Shown one piece after another: positions 7,176 to 14,373 of a DNA stretch of 28,707 bases; position 1 is the first letter of the stretch, and each line of letters starts with the position of its first letter. The position numbers were made by a program, and so were the translations under genes. This DNA is from JAOZHU01 sp964506435. Lineage in GTDB: Archaea > Thermoproteota > Bathyarchaeia > Bathyarchaeales > Bathycorpusculaceae. The stretch spans positions 1 through 28,707 of the forward strand of contig CAZDLK010000024.1 in assembly GCA_964506435.1 (NCBI GenBank), written 5' to 3'. The notes under the pieces were generated by a model. That model did no database searches and was not told the DNA's origin. It saw only the letters and a program-made list of their open reading frames with translations.

Positions 7176-7949
7176 TTGCCGCGGCTTGTGGCGGTTGTAG
7201 GCGGGAAGCATTCTGGGAAAACCACGGTAGTTGAGCATTTAACGGCTGAGCTTAAACGGCGTGGTTACCGTGTTGGTGTAATTAAGGAAATGGTTAGGAT
7301 TCCCACGCTTGATACGCCTGCCACTGAAACTGACAGGTATAGTAACTCAGGCGCAGAAATTGTGGTGGCTGTTCCGCGAAGTGAAACCGTGCTTTTCATC
7401 AAGAGACGATTAAGTATAGGTGATGTTTTGCCTTTTCTGCAGGGTCTTGACTACGTGGTTTTAGAGGGCTTTGAGACGGAGAAAACACTTCCAAAAATAA
7501 TTACTGCGAAGAACGCTGAGGAAGCTGCAAGTTTCTCCGATGGTCTAGCCATAGCCATATCGGGTCTCATAATGGAGTCAGATGTGGAGGTGGCGAAGGC
7601 TTCACAGTTGCAGATTCCAATTTTCAAAAGCAATAGCGAAGCTGTAAAATTGGCGGATATGGTGGAGCGGAAAGCGTTTGCCAAACTTCCCGACTTGCCT
7701 CACTGTGGCGAATGCGGCTACGAGTCCTGTTATGAAATGGCGAAGGCGATAGTAAAGGGCGACAGCGAAGCTAAGAATTGCTTGTTGGCGTTGAGAGAAG
7801 ATGATGTTACAGTTGAGGTTAATGGCGTTAGACTACCGCTTAAAGAGTTTCCCAGAGAAATCATCAAAAAAATGGTGGAAGAAATGGTTTCATCTCTTAG
7901 TGGGGTTCCAGAAGTGAAAGAGTTGAAAATTGAAGTTAAAAAAGAGTGA
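7176..7949 (+). CDS. MobB-like P-loop protein fused to a 4Fe-4S domain
   Basis: Residues 1-165 are MobB-like: P-loop G-G-K-H-S-G-K-T-T at 9-17, GYRVGVIK, TETDRYSNSGAE, and VVLEGFE in place of FIEGFH. Residues 170-205 form a four-cysteine iron-sulfur module of the PF04060 type (C177, C180, C185, C202; spacing C-x2-C-x4-C-x16-C). A short C-terminal tail of about 50 residues follows. The TTG at 7176 is chosen because GAGGTG lies 8 nt upstream; a GTG at 7167 overlaps that site. Such fusions occur in anaerobic archaea. A role in delivering guanylated cofactor to, or sensing redox for, a molybdenum or tungsten enzyme is inference. It is convergent with the two-domain surface gene. Confidence 0.85.
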   Translation: MPRLVAVVGGKHSGKTTVVEHLTAELKRRGYRVGVIKEMVRIPTLDTPATETDRYSNSGAEIVVAVPRSETVLFIKRRLSIGDVLPFLQGLDYVVLEGFETEKTLPKIITAKNAEEAASFSDGLAIAISGLIMESDVEVAKASQLQIPIFKSNSEAVKLADMVERKAFAKLPDLPHCGECGYESCYEMAKAIVKGDSEAKNCLLALREDDVTVEVNGVRLPLKEFPREIIKKMVEEMVSSLSGVPEVKELKIEVKKE

Positions 7950-7981
7950 AAATTTCCAGCAGGGTTTCAATCGCGAAAAGA

Positions 7982-8926
7982 TTAGAAGACTATAATTTCG
8001 TGTATGAACTTCACCCAGTTTTGTCCCCATTTGTACTCGTCGGTTGGAGCAAAAAGCCTGAATGGCCCGCCTTCGCTTGTTGGGAGGGGTTGCCCGTTCT
8101 CTTGGTAGCCAATCATCATTTGTCCGTCGCTAACTTGGTTTAACGTGAAGTTCTTCGCGTAGCCGTCGATTCCGATTATGCTGATTTTTTCGGCTGTGTC
8201 TGACATTTTTGCCGCTTGAAGCACGCCCAAGATGGGTATGCCTGTCCAGTCTGAGGTTCTGTTGGCTTCGCCTCCGGGTCTAAACTCGGCGTGCACTGTT
8301 TCCGATTGGAAAGCTGTGAGGTTTCTTCCAGTTATTGTCAGCGGGTTTGCTACGTTGCCTGTTATGGCGACAGTCCATGGCTCACTGCAGATTTCTGTTA
8401 CTTGCTCAATTTGGTAGCTGTCCGCGAAATATGGCGCTATCAGTTTAACTGGTCCTCCCGTGGTGTTGGTTAGCCATTGGTTGTCTTTTATGAAAGCCAG
8501 CACTATTGCGTTGTAGTCGTAGCCGTAGGGATAGTGTGTGCTGTTCCATGCTTGGAAAATGTTTAGTGTTGCGGATTGCCCGTTTTCGCTGATTATGTTC
8601 AATGGTCCTGCGTCCCAAGCGATGCCTGTTAGGTTGCAGAACTCGATAAGTGTGACGCCGCGGTAGGTTGCGTTTTCACTTTCCACTATAACATCGGTTA
8701 GGGGCATTTCAGCTATTTCGTTCAGCGTCCACGTGTTCTCTTCGCTCATGTCGTCTGTGATTTTGATTTGCCAGTGGGCTGGTTCTCCTTCGGGCAGTTG
8801 CTTTGTGCTTGTCTGCGGACTGTTTGATGTTGTCTGCGTGAAGTATACTGTTGCGACTGCTGCTAAAACAACTATTATAGTTGTGGCTATTGCGAGGACT
8901 GTGGTCCTTTTTTTCGTGTTTGGCAT
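7982..8926 (-). CDS. Exported two-domain SUOX-like (PF00174-type) protein
   Basis: This 314-residue protein has an N-terminal membrane anchor (about 9-29) and a short linker. Two tandem domains follow (about 50-190 and 195-314), with the sulfite-oxidase-fold pattern G-(V/I)-x-(L/I) ... G-Y ... Y-x-x-N-G-x-P-L ... G-P-x-R-L ... W-V-K. The second domain is clearest: WTGIPILGVL, IDGYAKNF, YQENGQPLP, GGPFRLFAP, WVKFIHEI. In true SUOX enzymes the molybdenum-binding cysteine precedes the W-x-G-V/I motif; neither domain has one there. It is therefore probably a binding protein, not an oxidoreductase. A degenerate ModE-type site (8964-8987) overlaps its TATA-like sequence. It is divergent from the phosphoesterase gene. 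Confidence 0.75.
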   Translation of the reverse strand: MPNTKKRTTVLAIATTIIVVLAAVATVYFTQTTSNSPQTSTKQLPEGEPAHWQIKITDDMSEENTWTLNEIAEMPLTDVIVESENATYRGVTLIEFCNLTGIAWDAGPLNIISENGQSATLNIFQAWNSTHYPYGYDYNAIVLAFIKDNQWLTNTTGGPVKLIAPYFADSYQIEQVTEICSEPWTVAITGNVANPLTITGRNLTAFQSETVHAEFRPGGEANRTSDWTGIPILGVLQAAKMSDTAEKISIIGIDGYAKNFTLNQVSDGQMMIGYQENGQPLPTSEGGPFRLFAPTDEYKWGQNWVKFIHEIIVF

Positions 8927-8963
8927 TTCTTGGCTAGCACCATTGTAACTGTTGACCTTAAAC

Positions 8964-8987
8964 CGATATGATTAAATAGTCACATCA
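8964..8987. promoter_or_regulatory. Degenerate ModE-type operator at a divergent promoter
   Basis: CGATATGA, 8 bp, then TCACATCA: the second arm matches the reverse complement of the first at 6 of 8 positions. Arm length and spacing equal those of the perfect sites at 10161 and 13198. It overlaps ACTATTTAATC, the likely TATA of the minus-strand two-domain gene, and lies upstream of the plus-strand phosphoesterase. Confidence 0.45.
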
Positions 8988-9031
8988 TGGCAGTTTTATT
9001 TAAATTTTCACACCGCGAAAAACGGCATTGC

Positions 9032-10111
9032 ATGGAAAAGAAGGAAAAATCCGTGAAAAAACAAGCAACAATTCACGCCCACGCCATGGCACTAATAGCA
9101 CTTACAGTTGCCCTGCTAATTCCCACCAGCACTCAACCATGCGGTGCCTCAGCGGACTCCACTTCCAGCTTTTCGATAATCTGGATAACCGACACACAGT
9201 ACCTCTCCGAAAGCCACCCAGAGTATTACGATGCCCTGTGCCACTGGATAGTAAACAACAAAGACGCCTACAATGTGAAGATGGTTGTTCACACAGGCGA
9301 CCTCGTCAACCAAGAAGGGAACCGTACCCAATGGACAAACGCGAACCAGTCAATGAGCATCCTGCTCGCCAACGGCGTACCGTACTGCTGGAACGCGGGA
9401 AACCACGACTACAATACCACATGTTGGATAGGCAACCAGTTTTCAGCGTTTAACCCGCAGACGATGCATACAAAGCCATATTGGGTAAGCGACGCGTTCG
9501 ACGGCATGAACACGGCGGTTCGCTTTAACGTTGCAGGCTGGGACTGCCTAATAGTAAACATTGCGTATAATGCGAATGACACGGTGTTAGCTTGGGCTAA
9601 CAACCTTCTGGATTCTAACCCGCAATCGCATGTTATCGTGGCAATGCACGCTTACATTAATCGCTATTGCTACTATGATTCGTGGGCAACTAACTTCAAA
9701 AACAGCGTCCTAGAAACTCACGCTAACGTGTTCCTGACTTTAAGCGGGCATTATTATCCGACTTCTGGCAACAGGACACGGGTAGGCAACCGTGATGAGT
9801 TGCTGTTTAATCAACAAGACACTTGCGATCAAATAGGGGCTGACAGCGCAAGAATTCTGACCTTTGATATTGATAACGGAACCGTGAACGTGCAAACTTG
9901 CATTCTTTATGCAGACCAGTTCCTGCAAGACTCAGATAATAGTTTCACGTTAGAGACGGAGTTCCGCAATGATTTGGCAGGCAAAAGCTCCTATGACTTT
10001 TTAGTGATTGCCGTCTTGGTTGTGAGTTTATCTTTCGCTGCGTTGTGTTTAGTTTACCTCTGGAAAGCCCGCATTAAAAAGGGCGCTAAGGCGGCTCTGG
10101 TGGTTAGTTGA
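9032..10111 (+). CDS. Exported calcineurin-like metallophosphoesterase with C-terminal anchor
   Basis: The 359-residue product has a signal-type hydrophobic segment at about 17-33 and a transmembrane helix about 30 residues before the C-terminus, followed by a basic tail. The catalytic domain should therefore face outside. Metal-site motifs are present in order: D-T-Q at 54-56 (Gln instead of the usual His), GDLV at 89-92, GNHD at 123-126, A-M-H-A-Y, and a late S-G-H-Y instead of GHxH. The DTQ form is seen in a known subgroup of extracellular phosphoesterases. The ATG at 9032 lies about 30 bp after TTTATTTAAATTTT, fitting a leaderless mRNA. Substrate unknown. Confidence 0.82.
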   Translation: MEKKEKSVKKQATIHAHAMALIALTVALLIPTSTQPCGASADSTSSFSIIWITDTQYLSESHPEYYDALCHWIVNNKDAYNVKMVVHTGDLVNQEGNRTQWTNANQSMSILLANGVPYCWNAGNHDYNTTCWIGNQFSAFNPQTMHTKPYWVSDAFDGMNTAVRFNVAGWDCLIVNIAYNANDTVLAWANNLLDSNPQSHVIVAMHAYINRYCYYDSWATNFKNSVLETHANVFLTLSGHYYPTSGNRTRVGNRDELLFNQQDTCDQIGADSARILTFDIDNGTVNVQTCILYADQFLQDSDNSFTLETEFRNDLAGKSSYDFLVIAVLVVSLSFAALCLVYLWKARIKKGAKAALVVS

Positions 10112-10160
10112 CTTTTGTTGTTTTTTGATAGGGTTTATGGATAATTGTTTCTTTAAAATC

Positions 10161-10184
10161 CGATATTATTATATAGTAATATCG
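10161..10184. promoter_or_regulatory. Perfect ModE-type operator upstream of the three-domain surface protein
   Basis: Perfect inverted repeat with 8-bp arms CGATATTA and TAATATCG and an 8-bp A/T spacer. The site covers the TATA-like core ATTATATAG about 35-45 bp upstream of the ATG at 10211, so binding would block TBP. It is the best copy of a motif repeated at 13198 and 16117. Confidence 0.75.
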
Positions 10185-10210
10185 TAATTTTACGCACGAA
10201 GGGAAATCAA

Positions 10211-11803
10211 ATGACTTCCAAACCAAAAACAGGCAAATTTAACACGAAAATCATGGCAGCAGTCGCAATAACAATAGTCGCTGTCGCTGTAGTAGCAGTT
10301 GCAGCAGTATACATGTTATCACAACCATCAAACTCGCCCAGTACTCTTCCATCAATGTCACTAACGCTCATCGGCAGCAACGGCCAACAGAAAGTCCTCA
10401 CCGAACAAGACATCACAGCGCTTGAATCCTACTCAGCGTCAGGCGGTCTCAAAACTAGCAGCGGAGTAATCTCCGGTGTCGGCACTTACACAGGTGTACT
10501 TGTCACAGACCTCTTGAACCTAGTCGGGGGAATGACAAGCGACCAAACGTTAACCGTGACAGCTTCTGACGGGTACACAATGGATTTCACGTACGATCAA
10601 GTAGTAAACGGTCAAGACTTCCCAACCTACGACCCAGAAACAGGAAGTGAAGCAGCGTCAACGCAATCCCTGAACTTGGTCTTAACCTATTACCTAAACG
10701 GAGCAGCATTGCCTTCTGATGAAGGGCCACTAAGGCTAAGTGTCTTAGGCAGTGAAGGATTAATAACTAACGGACATTTCTGGGTGAAAATGGTAACCAA
10801 ATTAGAAATTAAGTCTCCAACGTCGCCTTCACCTTCGCCTTCCCCATCACCTACGCATACCGCAACTCCCACTCCCGCTCCTTCCTCAAGTCCCACACCA
10901 ACTCCTACCCCAACCCCAGTTGTAACATGGAACATCCTTTTCAGCGGCGGAACTTCCGTCAACATGACCGATTTGGACTTTGAAGATCAAGCTAGCCAAA
11001 ATCCAGCAACATGGAATCAGGATACCTCCGACACCACATGGGCAGGCACTCCACTCTATCAACTGGTAAACTGGTATGTAGACAACGGTTACATAAGCGC
11101 TGGTGTATTATCTTTAGGCTATAACGTCTCAGTAATTGGCAGCGATGACTACACAATTGTACTGGAAGACAGCCGCGTGCAAGCAAACAACAACATTATA
11201 ATCGCCAACAACGCAAACGGCACAACCCTTTCAGATAAATACTACCCATTGACACTAACCGGCTCAGGTGTAACTAAGAAAGAATCAGTCAAATGCATAG
11301 CTCAAATCCAAATCAACACCGCTTTACCCGAAGATATGACCCTAACCATCAAGGGCGCCAATGGAACAACCTTAGTGTTTGACACAAGCGGCATCGCTGC
11401 TCTGCCTTCTGTCAGCGGAATGGGTGGAATGAATTCACACGGTGAAATCAAGGGCGTCGGTAACTACACAGGCATCTCAATTCTTTCACTTGTCAACATG
11501 GTCGGCGGTATGCCAAGCAACAGCTTTGTACGCCTTACAGCCGCAGACACATACACCAAAGACTACACTTATGAACAAATAACAAGCGGTACAGGCTACG
11601 GCACATTTGATCCAGTGACAAACGATGCAACTGACGCCACACAACCGATAACCGCTATACTTGCATACGCTGTGGACGATGAGTTGCTATCGCCTTCTTC
11701 TGGACCGTTACGGTCAGCTTTTATTGGTCCTGAAGGTCTGTTGACACTCAGCAGCATGTGGGTTAAAGCAACTGTACAAGTTGAAGTTGTCCAACTGGCA
11801 TAA
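10211..11803 (+). CDS. Exported three-domain SUOX-like protein with Ser/Thr-Pro stalk
   Basis: This 530-residue surface protein has an N-terminal anchor (about 15-36) and a first SUOX-like domain (about 50-200; YTGVLVTDLL, SDGYTMDF, YYLNGAALP, GPLRL, WVKMVTKLEI). A stalk of (S/T)P repeats at about 204-237 is probably glycosylated. A second, diverged domain (about 238-373; WAGTPLYQLV, GSDDYTIVL) and a third domain (about 376-529; YTGISILSLV, YTKDYTYEQI, GPLRS, WVKATVQVEV) follow. Domains one and three are most alike. None has the molybdenum-ligand cysteine of sulfite oxidases. A perfect 24-bp operator overlaps its promoter, linking it to the molybdate repressor. Ligand unknown. Confidence 0.78.
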   Translation: MTSKPKTGKFNTKIMAAVAITIVAVAVVAVAAVYMLSQPSNSPSTLPSMSLTLIGSNGQQKVLTEQDITALESYSASGGLKTSSGVISGVGTYTGVLVTDLLNLVGGMTSDQTLTVTASDGYTMDFTYDQVVNGQDFPTYDPETGSEAASTQSLNLVLTYYLNGAALPSDEGPLRLSVLGSEGLITNGHFWVKMVTKLEIKSPTSPSPSPSPSPTHTATPTPAPSSSPTPTPTPTPVVTWNILFSGGTSVNMTDLDFEDQASQNPATWNQDTSDTTWAGTPLYQLVNWYVDNGYISAGVLSLGYNVSVIGSDDYTIVLEDSRVQANNNIIIANNANGTTLSDKYYPLTLTGSGVTKKESVKCIAQIQINTALPEDMTLTIKGANGTTLVFDTSGIAALPSVSGMGGMNSHGEIKGVGNYTGISILSLVNMVGGMPSNSFVRLTAADTYTKDYTYEQITSGTGYGTFDPVTNDATDATQPITAILAYAVDDELLSPSSGPLRSAFIGPEGLLTLSSMWVKATVQVEVVQLA

Positions 11804-11820
11804 ACAACCCACACCCAACC

Positions 11821-11827
11821 TTTTTTT
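11821..11827 (+). terminator. Oligo-T terminator after the three-domain surface gene
   Basis: Seven T residues begin 18 bp after the stop, preceded by a C/A-rich stretch. A plain oligo-T archaeal terminator is likely. Confidence 0.45.
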
Positions 11828-11893
11828 CATTTAAACAAATTACAAAACAACCTATGACTCATCACGTTTAGAGAAAAGTTGACGGAAATACCC

Positions 11894-12012
11894 GTGTTTA
11901 CCAAAACATACTGCGGTCATCGGCGAGGGAAACATACGAGAAAAACCACGGTGGCTGGCACTTGATTTCTCAGCTGAAACAGCCAAATTACCGTTTTGGC
12001 ACTAAGCAATAA
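11894..12012 (+). pseudogene. Frameshifted MobB P-loop remnant
   Basis: Translated with frameshifts, this stretch encodes GKHTRKTTV and then HLISQLKQPNYRFGTK before a TAA at 12010. The intact MobB-FeS gene at 7176 reads GKHSGKTTV, then HLTAELKRRGYRVGVIK at the same place. A 45-bp ungapped core matches at about 28 positions by eye. The Walker A glycine is lost (S-G-K to T-R-K), and the rest of the gene is missing. It is a decayed partial copy, not a functional gene. It lies between two convergent surface-protein genes. Confidence 0.65.
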
Positions 12013-12038
12013 AGAAAGCTGTAACTTTAATGCGCGGC

Positions 12039-12542
12039 CTATCTAACTGTGATTGCCACCACGCCTTTGACCCATCTCTGCGCGTACTGGTCGCTGGCTA
12101 TGATGAGCCTCGCTGGTCCTTCGCCGCCGTTCTGCAAGGCCGCCAGTGCTACGCCGTCTTTGGCGTAAGCTATTATCGTGTTTTGATCCATAGCCTCCTC
12201 AATAGTCAGCGTTGTCCCATAGCCGTCTGAAGCTTGAACATACACGGAAGTCGCGTTATCCGCTACCTGCACTTGGTCAAGTAAATCTTTCAGCGGAACG
12301 CCAGTGTAACTGTAGACGCCGTTGTCTGACGGATTGCCGCTTGAAGTAAGCGTAGCCTCGACGGTTGACGCGGGGTACGCTTCAAGCTGGGTGAAATTGA
12401 GGTCCACGGGATTGTTTATGTTTCCGCTGATTTGTATCGTGCCTTCCTGCGTTGCCGCTGGACGCGTATAGTAATAAAGCGGCACTGCTGCCGCAATCAA
12501 GAGAACGAAAATTATTATGGTTATTTTCGCGCTTTTCTTCAT
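12039..12542 (-). CDS. Exported single-domain SUOX-like protein
   Basis: The 167-residue product has an N-terminal membrane anchor (about 7-25) and one compact SUOX-like domain. Landmarks are YTGVPLKDLL, ASDGYGTTL, YAKDGVALA, GEGPARLII and WVKGVVAITV. There is no cysteine in the mature domain at all, so cysteine ligation of molybdopterin is excluded. Its ATG overlaps the stop of the ECF-S gene by 4 bp (ATGA), which implies translational coupling and joint function. The operator at 13198 would control both. A role as an external solute-capture partner for the S component is inference. Confidence 0.75.
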   Translation of the reverse strand: MKKSAKITIIIFVLLIAAAVPLYYYTRPAATQEGTIQISGNINNPVDLNFTQLEAYPASTVEATLTSSGNPSDNGVYSYTGVPLKDLLDQVQVADNATSVYVQASDGYGTTLTIEEAMDQNTIIAYAKDGVALAALQNGGEGPARLIIASDQYAQRWVKGVVAITVR

Positions 12543-13189
12543 TTCTTCACCACCTCTACGCCGCTACAGTTTTGTCTGCGGTTGTCTTGGCGGCTTGTTT
12601 GTGCTGTTTTCTGTTCAACGCCTAGTTTTCCTCCAAAACCGATTTTTCTAATCCTGACAAGCAACATGTTTGCGATGAATCCGCCTATGCAACCGCTTAT
12701 AGCCGCGATTACAGCTAAAAATGATAACACAACCCAAGGCAACACAAGCACCAGTGCGCCCACTAAAACGGTTCCAACAACGTTGGCAACTGCTGTTGCA
12801 CCAATGCAGCATACCGCACAGCAGGCTTTGTGTCTTGAAAGCAGAAAGAAGCAGTCTATTGCCACGCCAGGAGCAAGGTAAATGATGAACGTTAGCAGCC
12901 CAAAGTTGCCGAAAGGCATTACAAGGCTGATTAAGGCTTGCGTGAGCGAAGTTATTGAAGCTGCTCCAGTTTTCCGCACGAGGCCGTATGCCATGACTGG
13001 CCACATCATGTATATTCCCCCTGCCACTGCGCCTCCTGGAATGTAAAGCGGGCTGGTTATGGCGGCGACGAGCGGGCGGATGAGTTGTTTTGAGGCTACT
13101 CCTAAACTTGCGAAAAGCGCCATTAACACTAGGTCGGTGGTTGCTATTTTCAGGTTGCCTTTGTGCATGGTTTGGTTAGTTGGGTTCAT
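12539..13189 (-). CDS. ECF-type transporter S component (YkoE/ThiW-like membrane protein)
   Basis: A 216-residue polytopic protein with about five or six hydrophobic segments after a short polar N-terminus. The arrangement (D-L-V-L-M-A-L-F-A-S-L-G-V-A, then SPLYIPGGAVAGGIYMMWPV, then G-A-A-S-I-T-S-L-x-Q-A-L) resembles S components of energy-coupling-factor vitamin transporters, especially the YkoE type for thiamine precursors. S components bind substrate and need A/A' ATPases and a T protein; none is encoded here beyond modC. The start ATG has a perfect ModE-type operator immediately upstream (13198-13221). Coupling to a SUOX-like exported protein and ModE control suggest a cofactor- or metal-related substrate (inference). 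Confidence 0.72.
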   Translation of the reverse strand: MNPTNQTMHKGNLKIATTDLVLMALFASLGVASKQLIRPLVAAITSPLYIPGGAVAGGIYMMWPVMAYGLVRKTGAASITSLTQALISLVMPFGNFGLLTFIIYLAPGVAIDCFFLLSRHKACCAVCCIGATAVANVVGTVLVGALVLVLPWVVLSFLAVIAAISGCIGGFIANMLLVRIRKIGFGGKLGVEQKTAQTSRQDNRRQNCSGVEVVKK

Positions 13190-13197
13190 CGCTGATT

Positions 13198-13221
13198 CGA
13201 TATTACACTTTCATAATATCG
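13198..13221. promoter_or_regulatory. Perfect ModE-type operator upstream of the ECF-S gene
   Basis: CGATATTA (13198-13205), 8 bp, TAATATCG (13214-13221): a perfect inverted repeat identical in both arms to the site at 10161. It ends 9 bp before the ECF-S start codon. On the minus strand its distal arm, CGATATTA, lies where the TATA box of a leaderless transcript would be. Repression by steric block is inferred. Confidence 0.75.
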
Positions 13222-13275
13222 TTGAAAATAAACTTTTTTTCCCCCAAACAGAAAAACTCAACCTAACCTGCGCTT

Positions 13276-14373
13276 TCATTCACCGCTATTACTGGCACAC
13301 ACATTCAACGCCTCTGCATCGAAACACACATACACTTTATCTCCCACGCTAAAGCCCAAATCTTTAATGGCTTTGGAAAGAAGCCTTGCCTTCACCAGAA
13401 ACCCCACATCCACAGTAACCTGAGTCGTTGACCGCATTTGAACCATTTCAGTTATAACGCCTTCAACAGAATTAACTGAAGCACCCTTAGAAACCCTTGT
13501 CGCGAGCATGATGCTTTCAGGTCTAATTGTGACAATAACCTCTCGCCCAACAAGCTCAGGCACAGACGGCGCTGACAGCGGCACACCATTTACCTCAACC
13601 TCCAAAAGCCCTAAACGAGTTTTAACAACCTTGCCTTGATAAGCGTTAATTCCAAGAAACTTTGCCACGTACTTTGAACTGGGCTTGTTGAAAATCTCTG
13701 TTCTGTTGCCTATCTGCTCTATGTGCCCGTTGCCCATCACGGCTATGCGGTCTGACATTATGAACGCTTCAGTCAAATTATGCGTAACGTACACAACAGT
13801 GATTTTAAGTGCCTGCAAATAGTTTTTGAGCTCCAGCCTAAACGATTCCTTCAGTTGAGGATCAACAGCCGAGACTGGCTCATCTAAAAGCAGCACTTGC
13901 GGTTCCGTAGCTAAAGACCGCGCCAACGCAATGCGCTGCTTTTGCCCGCCGCTGAGTTGATGCGGATAAAACTTGGCGTATTCGCGGAGACCTACAAAAT
14001 CCAGCAGGGTGTTGGTTCTTTTGTTAACTTCCTGTTTGGCTAGATGCAGCGTCTTTAAGCCGTACGCTACGTTGTCTTGGGCTCGCATGTGCGGGAAAAG
14101 GGATGTTGTTTGGAAGACATAGCCTACTTTGCGTTCTGAAGGTTTAAGGCAAACTTTTTTTGCGCCTACTTTTCCGCTGACTAAGACATCATTGATGTAA
14201 ATGTTGCCTTCATCTGGCTGTATTAAACCTGAAAGCATGTTCAGCAGAGTTGTTTTCCCGCAGCCGTTGGGTCCAAGTAACGCTAAAAGCTCATTCTTTT
14301 CCACTTCAAGAGTCAGCCTTTGGATTACCTTTTTCTCGCCGAATGACTTCGTGACTGAGTCCAGCTTGATCAT
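13276..14373 (-). CDS. modC: Molybdate/tungstate ABC transporter ATPase
   Basis: This 365-residue cytoplasmic ATPase energises oxoanion import. Visible are Walker A GPNGCGKTT at 34-42, Q-loop VFQTTSLFPHM, signature LSGGQKQRIALARSLA at about 140, Walker B VLLLDEP, and the switch histidine in VYVTHN. A C-terminal regulatory region of about 125 residues (from FLGINAYQGKVV) contains TOBE/MOP-like beta strands, which in some relatives bind molybdate or tungstate and inhibit transport. The ATG overlaps the modB stop by 4 bp, so translation is coupled. Last gene of modABC; the ECF-S gene follows 86 bp downstream with its own operator. Confidence 0.93.
   Translation of the reverse strand: MIKLDSVTKSFGEKKVIQRLTLEVEKNELLALLGPNGCGKTTLLNMLSGLIQPDEGNIYINDVLVSGKVGAKKVCLKPSERKVGYVFQTTSLFPHMRAQDNVAYGLKTLHLAKQEVNKRTNTLLDFVGLREYAKFYPHQLSGGQKQRIALARSLATEPQVLLLDEPVSAVDPQLKESFRLELKNYLQALKITVVYVTHNLTEAFIMSDRIAVMGNGHIEQIGNRTEIFNKPSSKYVAKFLGINAYQGKVVKTRLGLLEVEVNGVPLSAPSVPELVGREVIVTIRPESIMLATRVSKGASVNSVEGVITEMVQMRSTTQVTVDVGFLVKARLLSKAIKDLGFSVGDKVYVCFDAEALNVCASNSGE

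Noticed and set aside
10822..10920. C/T-rich repeats that could be taken as a low-complexity or CRISPR-like repeat.
   Set aside because: They encode the in-frame Ser/Thr-Pro stalk of the three-domain surface protein. No CRISPR array is present anywhere in the window.
7982..13189. Annotation of the SUOX-like proteins as active molybdopterin oxidoreductases.
   Set aside because: The molybdenum-ligand cysteine expected before the W-x-G-V motif is absent in all six domains.
13059..13352. Plus-strand frame across the ECF-S start and its upstream operator.
   Set aside because: It is antisense to the ECF-S gene and the operator, with no ribosome site and no recognisable domain.
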